A stretch of DNA of 64,000 bases from Coix lacryma-jobi var. lacryma-jobi (taxonomy: Eukaryota; Streptophyta; Magnoliopsida; Poales; Poaceae). This document shows positions 1 through 9,074 of this stretch, in pieces. Position 1 is the first letter of the stretch; the number at the start of each line of letters is the position of its first letter. The DNA lies in the NCBI GenBank assembly GCA_009763385.1, contig CM019828.1, positions 27,852,540 to 27,916,539 on the forward strand, written 5' to 3'. The notes under the pieces were generated by a model. The model was not told where the DNA came from. It saw nothing but the letters and a program-made list of their open reading frames with translations, and ran no database searches. The translations under genes and the position numbers were made by a program.

Positions 1-26
1 GGAGACGGCGGGCAGGTCACGGAGCA

Positions 27-671
27 TCATAGCGCCCGCCACCACGTTCTTTCTGCCAGCTCGCGGGAAACATACCTCGGGGCGTGCTGGTGCCCCGTCC
101 TCGAGGATCCGCCGGTGACCTCTCGAGCCCGGCCTCGAGCTCCGGCTCCTCGGGGCTGGGGTGGTTCCTGCATCAGGGTTTGCCGGAGCTGCAGCAGGTG
201 TCGCCGTTCCTCCTCGGCTTTGGTGATTGCCTCTTGCACTTGTGCGAGTTGTGCCGCCCGGCCATCGTCGTGCTTAGGCGGCACAGCCGGTGCTCGAGGT
301 TCGTCCCTTCCCAGAACGCGTGATCCGCCTGCCGCGGCCACGTCGCTAGGTCCCTCTAGGTCGAGGGCCGGCCTGTCGTCGTCGCCTTCGTCCTCGGTAT
401 CGCATACGACTCCCTCGAGTTGGAAGCACTCCCTGGTGGGGTCCCAGAGGTCGGGGTCGTGGTAGTCGTATTCGTCGGAGTCGGAGCTGTTGACGGCACG
501 CCGCCTTGGCCGATGCTGGGACCGCAGCTCGCGGTACCATTCTCCGACGGTGGCTCGCCGAGGTGGCTCGAGGGGTCGCAAGAAGTCGCGGTCGCACACG
601 CGGGGTGGGACGATTTCCAGGCTGGCCATGGCCTGCAGCAGCGCGCCCGAACGCTGCTCCCGGTCCGCCAC
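27..671 (-). CDS. Element H gag, N-terminal part (partial)
   Basis: This is an open minus-strand frame of about 214 codons running to the window edge, so the product is partial. It has an acidic stretch (DTEDEGDDD, near residue 95), then a helix-rich charged stretch (about residues 140-170) and a Gly/Arg-rich end. That layout fits the long variable N-terminus that precedes the gag core in grass Tat-lineage elements. No capsid core or zinc knuckle is visible before the edge. Its place just downstream of PBS and leader is the main support. The start codon is uncertain; the first Met is used here, but translation could begin further upstream. The GC-rich DNA produces several overlapping frames on both strands at 84-967, which I treat as shadows. 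Confidence 0.5.
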   Translation of the reverse strand: MADREQRSGALLQAMASLEIVPPRVCDRDFLRPLEPPRRATVGEWYRELRSQHRPRRRAVNSSDSDEYDYHDPDLWDPTRECFQLEGVVCDTEDEGDDDRPALDLEGPSDVAAAGGSRVLGRDEPRAPAVPPKHDDGRAAQLAQVQEAITKAEEERRHLLQLRQTLMQEPPQPRGAGARGRAREVTGGSSRTGHQHAPRYVSRELAERTWWRAL

Positions 672-1234
672 GTCTGGTCCTGATGCGCTCGTCGAGGCGG
701 TGGGCGTATACAGCCGCAGAGTTGTCGAGGCCGACCGGGAACCGCTGGCGTCGAGCGCGGCGCGACCCGGCGCGGGAGGAGGCTGAGCGGCGTCGACGGC
801 GCACGGCTCGGAGGCCTCTGGCCTGGCTCCTGGTCCGTACGCATGACGAATGCGAAGTCGCTAGGCGGGCGTGAGTGCGCCCTGGAGGTCTCCGGCCGCG
901 CGCCGGGCGGGTTTCCCCTTGGGGACCCTGCACCGGCTACGGGGGCGTAGGTGTTTGCCGCGGGCACCGCCTGCGCCCGCGACGACGGTGACGATGGCGC
1001 CGCGCTCGCGACGTGGCGACGTGTGGTGGTGCGGGCGACGCGTCGCGCCCCCGCGCGGGTGGCGTGACACGCGCACTCCGCTCAGGCCCTTCGTGGAGAG
1101 CAGAGTCAGCTCGTTGCCGTTGCCCTGTGGCCAGGAACTCGAGGCTCCCGAACCAGACGACGGCACCAGCCGAGAACGGAAGAGGGGATGAAGCCATCCA
1201 GGAATCAACGAGAAATCGGCTCGGACACGCGAAG

Positions 1235-1253
1235 TCCCCTACCTGGCGCGCCA
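1235..1253 (-). other. Element H primer-binding site
   Basis: On the minus strand TGGCGCGCCAGGTAGGGGA begins 2 nt inside the LTR edge at 1256. It occupies the place where a tRNA 3' end primes minus-strand DNA synthesis and matches the PBS form common in grass Ty3 elements. I do not assign a tRNA. Confidence 0.75.
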
Positions 1254-1528
1254 ACTGTCGGTGTTTCGTACCCGGGGGTATCACACCAACGAGTAATATG
1301 ATCGCGTGCTTCTCTTCCCTGGATGGTGATGCAAGGGACACAAGGATTTATCCTGTTCGGGCAAAGAAGGCCCTACGTCCAGCGGGGGGAGATGTTCTTG
1401 TATTACTTGCACCTAAGTGCTTGTACAGGGGAGAATACAAGCTCAGTGAGCGTGGACCGGAGTCCGGACTCGTGTCTGTGTGTGGACTCGTGTGTTGTGT
1501 TTCGTCGTGAATGAGGGCCCTAGCGTCC

Positions 1529-1535
1529 TTTTATA
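1529..1535 (-). promoter_or_regulatory. Element H LTR TATA box
   Basis: The minus strand reads CTCTATAAAAGGACG. It lies 3' of the repeat arrays in transcription order and about 270 bp before the PBS-proximal LTR edge, where an LTR promoter is expected. No start site can be proven. Confidence 0.55.
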
Positions 1536-1808
1536 GAGCAAGGGGAGGCCAGGGTTACAAAAGTATTACAGGTGTCGGGGCGCATGGTGCCCCATACGGA
1601 GAGGGTAGGAACCCTGTCTTGTCGGGGCCACTGGAGCCGATGTGATCGTCGCTGTTGAGGCGTCCTTGAGTCGTGGCTTCCATCCCGGGCGCGGACGTGG
1701 GGCGCGACAAGGCGGGAGCCGTACAGCACCCATCCCGGAATGTACAGTACGCGGTGAGGTCCCTCCGGGTCTTGGGGTACCTGTCCTCCAATAGCACGAA
1801 AGTAGTTA

Positions 1809-1975
1809 GGGCTCGAAGGGCGCGGAGCCGGCTTCGAGGTGGTGCCACGGGGGCTCGAGGGGCGCGGAGCCGGCCTCGAGGTTACAGTGCAGGGCTCGTG
1901 GGGCGCGTAGCCGGCCTCGAGGGGGTGACAGTGCCCGGCTCGAGGGGCGCGTAGCCGGCCTCGAGGGGTTACAGT
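1809..1975. repeat. Tandem repeat in H LTR, about 43 bp x 4
   Basis: There are four imperfect units, each with GGCTCGAGGGGCGCG, then AGCCGGCCTCGAGG and a GTTACAGTGC-like spacer. CTCGAGG and CCTCGAG within a unit are inverted and could pair. Confidence 0.75.
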
Positions 1976-2225
1976 GCCTGGCATGGCCGAACAGTGCTGC
2001 ACTGGTGCCTTTTGCCCATGCTTGTGGTGAAAACGAGACTTGACCTTTACACCGAGTTACTGTGGTACACGCCGTGCACTAGTGGACATGACCGGAGTAG
2101 GTGAAGGCGTTAAATGCGTGGTATGGGCTGGTACAGCTGTCTGAGCAGCTCGAGGTCCGTGTGTTAAGGCTCGAGGTGTGGGGGCGCGCATGCCCGAGGT
2201 CTAGAGGGCTCGAGCGAGACGGAGA

Positions 2226-2690
2226 GCGATCGTGCTCGCCCGAGGCGGCTGGGAGGGCTCGGGCGAGACGGAGACGGAGCGTTCGCCCGAGGCCTTGCTG
2301 GGAGGGCTCGGGCGAGACGGAGATAGAGCGTTCGCCCGAGCCTGGCTGGGAGGGCTCGGGCGAGACGGAGATCGCCCGAGGCCTGGCTGGGAGGGCTCGG
2401 GCGAGACGGAGACGGGAGCGTTCGCCGAGCCTTGCTGGGAGGGCTTTGGGCGAGACGGAGACGGAGCGTTCGCCGAGCCCGGCTGGGAGGGCTCGGGCGA
2501 GACGGAGACGGAGCGTTCGCCGAGGCCTTCTGGGGCTCGGGCGAGGCTCGGGCGAGACGGGGAGACAAGCGTTCGCCCGAGCCTTCTGGAGGGTCTCGGA
2601 CGAGGCTCGGGCGAGACGGTACGGAGCGTTCGCCCGAGGCCTTGCTGGGAGGGGCTCGGGCGAGACGGAGACGGAGCGTTCGGGTGTTTG
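2226..2690. repeat. Hairpin-forming tandem repeat in H LTR
   Basis: About nine imperfect units of roughly 45-65 bp share GGGCTCGGGCGAGACGGAG. In complete units GGCTCGGGCGA is followed 8-16 nt later by TCGCCCGAGCC, its exact reverse complement. Unit length varies through small internal deletions. Long open frames across this block are products of the repeat and are not annotated. Confidence 0.8.
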
Positions 2691-2730
2691 CGTTGAATGG
2701 GGGTCCCTTTTTTGTACCACCGACAGTGCC

Positions 2731-2983
2731 AGTACTACAATTCGAAAGTGAAAGAAAAAGGATTCGAAGAAGGAGACTTGTTTGGAAAATTGTCTTGCCG
2801 ATCGGTACCAAGATAAGGCATTCGGCAAATGGTCCCCCTAACTGGGAAGGGCCTTTTCGAATTCTAAGACGTGCTCCGGGTAATGCGTACATTCTGAAAA
2901 CCCTCCAAGGAGAAGAGTTTGCTAGGGCAATTAATGGACGTTATCTAAAGAGATTTCATCCTAGCGTGGAGGTCGGTGCATAA
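2731..2983 (+). pseudogene. Element A integrase C-terminal tail
   Basis: The plus strand encodes the end of a Ty3 integrase: NWEGPFRIL, then GNAYILKTLQGEEF and NGRYLKRFHPS before a TAA at 2981-2983. This is the usual W-x-GPF ... G-Y-L ... N-x-x-x-LK module at the end of pol. The upstream residues (KGFEEGDL) are in another frame from the tail, so a frameshift lies near 2780. Everything upstream is displaced by H. The matching piece in element B ends at 46360. The zinc finger and DDE core are not present here. Confidence 0.75.
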
Positions 2984-3272
2984 CGGAATCAAGGACTAGC
3001 GGGCGCCGACGCCGATACAAGGTTGTTTCGCCCCTCTTAGCACAAAAATGGCCGATAGGTTCTATCGCCCTTAGAGCAAAAACAGCCGACACGACATGTG
3101 TCGCCTTTAGCGCGAAAAACGCTAAAACAGAACCAAATGCACGCGGTGCTGTGCAATCGGTTCAACGAAGAGGTCGAACACTATACAAGCACAGAAAGGG
3201 AAAACAGATTGTACGCGTGAACATAGCAAAGTAGAACATTGTTCATAAGTTGGGGCGGTACGAAAGTGCAGA

Positions 3273-4155
3273 TCAGTTACCAAGCACCTTGTTGATGACC
3301 GTCTGCGGATTGGTGACTGCGGTGAGGGCGTGAGCATGATCCTCGTAGGAGTCCAGAAAATCGTTGATCTGCTCGATGTCCTCCGGACATGCCCCGCCGG
3401 GGAAGCCAACCGGCGTCACGGAGAAGTCCTCCTCCATGCGGACCGTTAGCGCCGACAGCCCCAGCGCCACACCGTGGTGCACACCCTGCAGGGCGACCTG
3501 CTCGATGCGGCCATACACATTGGCCAGGCGCGCATCGGCGGTGACGCCCTGGGCGTTCACCCGGTCTGCGACGGCGTTCGCTGCCATCTTCAGGCGCTCC
3601 AGTTCTTCAGACAACGCTGTGAGCGACAAAATGGAATGGATCGGTTAAAAGATCAACAAGAACGACCGAAAGCAGATCCAAGATTCGGCGTTCATACCCG
3701 TGATTGCGTCACAGAACTGCCGACGCTGGTCTTCCCATTCCAGCTGGTCAATCCCGTACTGCTTCGAGACGGCGGCCAGCTCTTCCCGGGACTCGTCCCG
3801 CAGCGCCATGAAGTTCAAGGCGTCGTTGTGGTCGTAGAGGCAGCCGTCGGAGTCCCGGTCCGGGCTCGCCTCCCAAGGATGGGAGTGGTAGGAGAGGCTG
3901 TCGGAGGAGCTCGACGAGCCCGATGGTGGAGCCTCTGGCCTCCCCGGTGCTGGAGAAGGCCGGGCATGCCCGCCGGCGGAAGAGATAACGGGGACCCTGT
4001 TGGCGAGCAGTAACAGAGCGTGAGCGAGGTTTTCAAGAAACTGCCACAAAGGACGTAAGCGAGGAGTCCTACCCGCGCTGACGGAGGCGCCGAGCGCGGC
4101 TCCCTTCGGCCTCCTCAGTCGCCGGGCGCTTGCCGCGGTCATCATGGCTCGCCAT
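3273..4155 (-). CDS. Antisense gene 2 of element A: intact three-exon gene, 241 aa, unknown function
   Basis: Exons are 4073-4155 (83 nt), 3698-3996 (299 nt) and 3273-3616 (344 nt). Introns have GT donors at 4072 and 3697 and AG acceptors before 3996 and 3616. The joined frame has 242 codons including the stop and no internal stop. Exon 1 starts MASHDDRGKRPA and is basic (RRLRQR). Exon 2 has a Ser-rich stretch and then KQYGIDQLEWEDQR. Exon 3 carries VHHGVALGLSAL and LDSYEDHA. I do not recognise a known domain. The copy in element B (46633-49918) has the same introns and phases, with exons 1 and 3 of identical length. The ATG is 423 bp beyond the stop of gene 1. The exon model is by eye and no transcript was seen. 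Confidence 0.7.
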
Positions 4156-4578
4156 TGCACTCGGAAAGTTAGGGTTTTCTGGGGCGGAGCAAGCAAGGAA
4201 GCCAAGGCGGCGAGAGTACTAGAGGAGCGAATGCAAGATTGGGAGAAGGCAGGCCTCCAGGGACGATTTATGCCGAATATCAACCGGCGGATTGGGTTTT
4301 CCTGCTTCCCGAGATGGGCCTCTGCAGTAACGGGCTGTGCAAACCGTCTGGATGCACTCACGTGTTCGGCGGGGAATAGAGCGCCTGGCTTCGGCAAAAT
4401 TGCCGATTTAGGTGTTCGGGACAAACACTGGCCAGATTGCCGAACAGGTTCACACGGTTAAACACGATGTCATCAGAACGGTAACCGATTGGATGCAAAA
4501 TACAGATATATTACAAGGAAATGTTCGAGTCATTCTGACACAGGATTACAGAAACTAAAGGATCATTGCACAGTCATC

Positions 4579-7535
4579 TTAGTTGTTCAAGAATTGGTTT
4601 ATGGCTGCCAGAGTATCGGCTTTGACCTGGTTAGCATGCTCTAGTGCCTTGTTGTCCTCCTCTTCGGTGCCCTGTGCCTGTGAGAGCCTCGTGCTAAGTT
4701 TGATGTCTTCATCAAGCACTGATGACAGCTTGGAAGATGTTGTTTCAATGATATTCGGTAAACCCGATAGCCGAGAGGTGCATGACTGAATATCAGAATC
4801 GACCTGGGCTAGTTGGGCTTCCAGTTCAGATCTCTTTTCTTGTAATTCTTTCAACTGAGCCTCCAGAGTCTCCTGAGAGTTCTTGGCCTCTTGGAACTGA
4901 GTGTACAGATCATTGACTTCCTGGGTGCATTTGGACTTGGCAGTCTGAAAATCAACGCTTCTGATTGCTCGTTTTACCTTAGCAAAGCAGTCATCCAGCG
5001 TAGACACGGCCTCCAGATGGAGCCTCAGATTCTCTGGAATGTCCTCAGCAATGGGCTCGAGGAAATTTTTAACTTCATCGGCGTCTCTGACTAAGGACAA
5101 GATGTCTTGACTCAGAAAGTTTGTTATGTTGCTCAGGACATCTTGGACGAGTGCCGATGGTCTTTTGGCCACTGTTCTCTTGTTCAGGAACTCGTTGACA
5201 TCAAATGCATACTCGGAGGCTGAACCGATGAAAGTCTGTGTTGATTTGGACAGGTTAGCCGACCACGGTAAAGTATGAAGAAATGGGGAGTTAATTCTTG
5301 CCTGATGAGTCGGCTGATTAACAGAGGTTTGGTCTGGTTGAAAGCCGGATGGACCAGCAGAGTCTGGAGTTGAGCCGATGAAGGTCTCACCAATCGCGGT
5401 ATCTGTGAAATCGCTGGTCAGCCAAGAGGGGCAAGAATCTGCTGGTTGAAGGGATAAATGAAGGACCTACCAATGCTGATATCATCCGGGTTCTGGGTGC
5501 CCATTTCCTCGGCATCTGCATGCTCATCATTTTCCAAGGTAATAAGGATTGGGGGCACCATCATTTGAGCATTTTCTTGCTCAGGGGAAGAAGCCTGTAA
5601 TGGTATACAAGCCAGTCAAGAATAAGTTGATAATGATGGAGGAACTAGAACATCTTACCTTTGGAGGAGGTGTGTTTTGCTTGGTCTTGGTTCGCCTAGA
5701 GCTGGAAGTGCCCTTAGTGGCCTTTCTTTTCTCTCCTTTAGCTGAGAGGGTGGTTAATGAGACTGCTTGGGATTTCATAAGCTGAGTCAATGAAGGAGCA
5801 TTGTGTCCCAGGACAGTGATTGGCCCTGCTTGATGATATTGGATAGGCCTGATGTCAGAATTGGGTATGAAGTCCTGTGGAAGTTTTGAAAAGTTAGAAA
5901 TCTCAAGGATCAAATACTAAAGCAACAAGTGGCTTGTTATTGTACCTCGCTGTCAGAGCTGAAGTCTGCTTGAAGTTCCAGGCACATGGGGTGGACTGGG
6001 CTGTTGAAGATATGATCATGCCATTCTTGCCACCAGGACTCAAAAAGAGGGTGAGCAGACTGGATCAAATGAAATGGTACTGGTTTGTAGTCTGGCAGAT
6101 CTTGCCCCAGGCTGAAAACTCGATGGGCCTGCATCCCTATTGTAATACGCTCTTTGGACTGAATCTGCTCCCTGGGCTTGATGATGGTGGAAAAGATGAG
6201 TTTTGGAGGAAGCTGTCCACAACCCAATTGCCTAGCTGCTATGTTAGGATAGTAGAACTCATAAGTATGCTTCACTTGTCTTCCTCTGTTGAATTCGGCT
6301 GGTAGGATGCAGGGTTTGATAAATGAGTTGAAAACTCCTGTGGCCATTTCATCTATGCAGCCATCATCAAAGCTGAATTTGATAGGGAAAGTGAGGTTGT
6401 CATTCTCCCTGTAGGGTAACCAGAGCACCTGATTAAAGCCCTTGAAGAATAATTTGAAGAGATTGCCAATACTCTTGTTTATGGTTATAGCAGTGGCTGC
6501 TTCCCCATAAGTTTGGCAAGCTTTCTCTATAGCCTCTTCATCCTCAGCAAAGTTGCTGGAGGGAAAGCTGAGGTTGTCCAATGGCACAGCAATGATTTGG
6601 TGCATGTATAGCTGAAACCACATTTGAACAAACCACCAGGGGCCATTGACACAATCAATTGGTGGCAGTCCATCTGTGCTATCATGAGTGGCATGATACA
6701 TTTGAATGGAGATCTGATGCATCATGTGGTATATGGATCCCAGGAAGAGCCTGCCTAGAGGGAGTTGCTTTCCTTTGGATAATTTATCAGCCAGTGCGAT
6801 GTAGTTGAGGGTTGGCTCGTTGGATCTCCCACAGAAGATAAATCTGCATAGCCACATGTTTAGAAAAGCCCTGTGCTCTGTTTCTGCTACTGGGCCTGAC
6901 ATTTTGTTGTGGATCTCTACATACTTCATCCATCCAACACTGACATCAATGGATCTCTAAGGAATTTTCTCTAGCAGTTCGTCGGCGTTCATGATCGAGG
7001 TAATGTTCAGACCGCTCATCATGAAGACATCGGCTAGTGTGATTGTCATTATGCCATGGCCGAACACGAAAGCATTGAGGGCATCTGACCAAAAATGAGA
7101 AGCTGCTATGAGCAATGACTCATTTTTGGGCATGTCGGCCAGGGACAGTTCCAGAGCATGATGGATGTCTTGGGTTTCCCAGTGAGGCCCAAATCTCATC
7201 TGAGTTCTTCTGTACCAATTCCTCCAGCCGGTGACTGCGGGCAGGGGCCAGTTCTTGAAGGTATACCGCCACCTGTTCGGTGAAATGACTCCATGCTTGA
7301 AAGGGGTTCTGTTGGTCTCCATACTGATGATATTGGTTGGATTGGAGTTTCCCATCGGTCCCAAGAAGTAGGAGTTGGGATCCGCGTCGCAAGGAATCAG
7401 AATTTCATCCCTAAGGGCCTGAAAGGAGAAGGTGTGCGGAGGAAGTTAGATGAGCCGAATGCCGATATAAATTGACCGAATGCGTTGAAAGGAAAAGTGA
7501 AATTTACCTCCGGGATCTCGTCGTGGGTCGCCATT
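4579..7535 (-). pseudogene. Antisense gene 1 of element A: six-exon plant-mobile-domain (PMD-like) gene, one stop
   Basis: Exons are 7509-7535, 5946-7418, 5659-5874, 5471-5594, 5302-5402 and 4579-5235, all joining in frame (about 865 codons). Exon 1 gives MATHDEIPE. Exon 2 holds the PMD-like region: FGHGIMTITLADVFMMSGLN, then LNMWLCRFIFCG, CVNGPWWFVQMW and ARQLGCGQLPP. Exons 3-5 are a variable linker with a basic patch (KGEKRKATKG). Exon 6 is a long coiled coil with Leu/Glu/Gln heptads around residues 720-800. The PMD family (PF10536) includes host MAIL/MAIN proteins and retrotransposon-borne copies. Exon 2 has one in-frame TAG near 6957, and intron 5 has a GC donor where copy B has GT. No other lesion is visible. 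The ATG lies 139 bp inside the 3' LTR. Confidence 0.75.
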
Positions 7536-7661
7536 GCGAAACTCGGGTGGAGTTTGAAGCTGTTGATGATTTGGGGAAGACGCAGAGTTTGAAGCAGTGC
7601 TGACCTAGAACACACGGCGGACTTATGGTCAATTTCAGAACAAATGCCTTTGTGCAGAAAT

Positions 7662-7673
7662 TGAGGGGGCATG
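7662..7673 (+). other. Element A polypurine tract
   Basis: TGAGGGGGCATG abuts the 3' LTR start at 7674. The same tract precedes the 3' LTR of element B (63413-63424). Confidence 0.75.
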
Positions 7674-8040
7674 TGTTAACACAGAATTTTCGCACTATGA
7701 CAAGTGGGCCAGCACGGCGCAGGTTCGGGAGAAATCACCACCTGAGGGATTCGGTAGATAGCAAGCACGGTCGGCTAATCCAATCGATTCGGTAAGGCTG
7801 TGGAGGCGACTGGTCAAACGGGGGGTGGATTCGGCAATATGGCACTGCGGTCGGCTACCTCAGGCTAAGTCGGTTTGCGACAAATACGGCATATCAGAAG
7901 ATTCGGCAACAGAAGATATCGTCATGGTTAGCACATGCCGATTATTAAGGGAGGCTTAGAATAAAAGGCATCGTGTTTTAGATAAGTTTCCTGTTTTGTT
8001 GTTGTAATCGTGTCCTCCTAGGACTCGTAGAACACCAGGG

Positions 8041-8048
8041 TATAAATA
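8041..8048 (+). promoter_or_regulatory. Element A LTR TATA box
   Basis: TATAAATA sits in the context CAGGGTATAAATATAAACCC, which is conserved in both element B LTRs. It lies about 370 bp into the LTR and before the AATACAACC-type leader. Confidence 0.6.
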
Positions 8049-8202
8049 TAAACCCTGAGACTATTGTAAGGAGGTTCACAATCAATACAACCAACCCGGC
8101 CTCGTGCCGTCTTCGAGTCCAAGTCAGTCGTGTCGTCGTGTTCTTCGAGAGGGGCCATCGATCTGTCGACCTCCGTAAGTTCCGGCAACCTTGTTATCAT
8201 GT

Positions 8203-8645
8203 CTAGTATCGTGCGGCGGATTTAGATATGGTGCAAGTAGTCTCGTACGTTAAGCTTAGTATCGTGCGGCGGATTTAAGCTTATGACGGGAGGTTTTTGC
8301 TTATGCCTTGTATCGTGCGGCGGATTGAGTCATGAGTAAAAATAGTTATCGGCTCTGTTAGATTTGGCAATCTGATAGATTCATTAAGTTACCTTGTGTT
8401 ATATGTTTTGTTATGTTTATTTCATCATAACACTTTTGCCCAATCTAGATACCGTTCGGTTCAGCTTCATCTTTATAGATCTGCTCTGTTCTTTCACGTT
8501 TATTATTGAAAAGTCTTTTATGCAGTAGATCTATTGTTCGTAATAGCCGATTGGATCGTATCTGGATTGCCACGTGGTGAGGGTTCATGCATGTTAAGTA
8601 TGTTTGATCTATGACAAGGCTAGGTGTCGTGCGGCAGGCGCAGGC
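8203..8645 (+). repeat. Dispersed ATCGTGCGGCGG motif in A LTR
   Basis: ATCGTGCGGCGGATT occurs near 8206, 8262 and 8309, with a variant (GTCGTGCGGCAGG) near 8627. Element B's 5' LTR has the same motif near 26669 (variant), 26718, 26785 and 27077. The spacing is irregular, so this is not a simple tandem array. Confidence 0.65.
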
Positions 8646-9074
8646 TTTAGATTAGCTTAGTCATGCTTAGTTTGTATGTTCAATCCCCATGGATCCCAAC
8701 TCGGTTGTACAATCGAGATTGGTTAAGTTTTAACTTATATTTAATACATCATGCAAGTACGATTCTCATGCAAACGTGTTCGGCAACCTGTCATTCACGT
8801 AACTCTGTTCATATTGCCGAATAATCTTTAAACCTGTTGACAGATAGCTTTCATAGCTATATGTTGTCGTAAGTGGCTTCAGGGCCGTATATTTTGGAAC
8901 TGTCTGGTCATACCCGACATGTTCCAGCTTTGTATTTAATAGTTTATCTCCCTTGTTAGTTGCAGGGCAAACTGACTGGCACGCACCGGACTTCTGAGCA
9001 CCCGGGCCACGTTTGAAGCCAGCTTCTCCGGCTTGCTGTGTGATTGGCACAGTGCGTCACTTTTGGTGCCAACA

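Larger units (their letters stand above)
1..2725 (-). mobile_element. Element H: Ty3/Gypsy (Tat-like) LTR retrotransposon, 5' end only
   Basis: Only the 5' LTR, primer-binding site, leader and start of gag lie in the window; the rest continues left of base 1. The orientation follows from the PBS, which sits inside the LTR edge at 1256 and reads on the minus strand, with a gag-like frame beyond it. The element interrupts the integrase tail of element A. The expected target duplication is GTGCC (2726-2730), but its partner is outside the window. The Tat-like assignment is inferred from the TGTCGGTG/CACCGACA termini and the GGCGCGCCAGGTAGGGG-type PBS seen in many grass Ty3 elements. Confidence 0.8.
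1256..2725 (-). repeat. Element H 5' LTR (1470 bp)
   Basis: The LTR is bounded by TGTCGGTG at 1256 and CACCGACA ending at 2725, an 8-bp terminal inverted repeat. The PBS abuts the 1256 edge and foreign (element A) DNA follows 2725. It contains a minus-strand TATA box and two tandem-repeat blocks (1809-1975 and 2226-2690). Its partner LTR lies outside the window. Confidence 0.85.
2726..9074 (+). mobile_element. Element A: Ty3/Gypsy family with two antisense genes, right part
   Basis: In order it contains the integrase tail on the plus strand, antisense gene 2, antisense gene 1, a polypurine tract and the 3' LTR. The left part is cut off by H and the window edge. Element B (26195-64000) has the same order of parts, which defines the family. 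The 3' LTR ends at 9074 and is followed directly by base 29 of element C's 5' LTR, so A most likely inserted into C. The predicted target duplication is CTGAC (9075-9079) and needs sequence left of the window to confirm. Confidence 0.85.
7674..9074 (+). repeat. Element A 3' LTR (1401 bp)
   Basis: It begins TGTTAACAC and ends GTGCCAACA. It is co-linear with the element B LTR: a TATA region, repeated ATCGTGCGGCGG motifs, the GTTATCGGCTCTGTTAG block, and the GGAACTGTCTGGTC block near the end. The polypurine tract precedes it. Confidence 0.85.

Noticed and set aside
2079..2983. Long frames on both strands across the H LTR repeats
   Set aside because: They arise from the GC-rich tandem repeat. 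Only the integrase tail after 2730 is supported.
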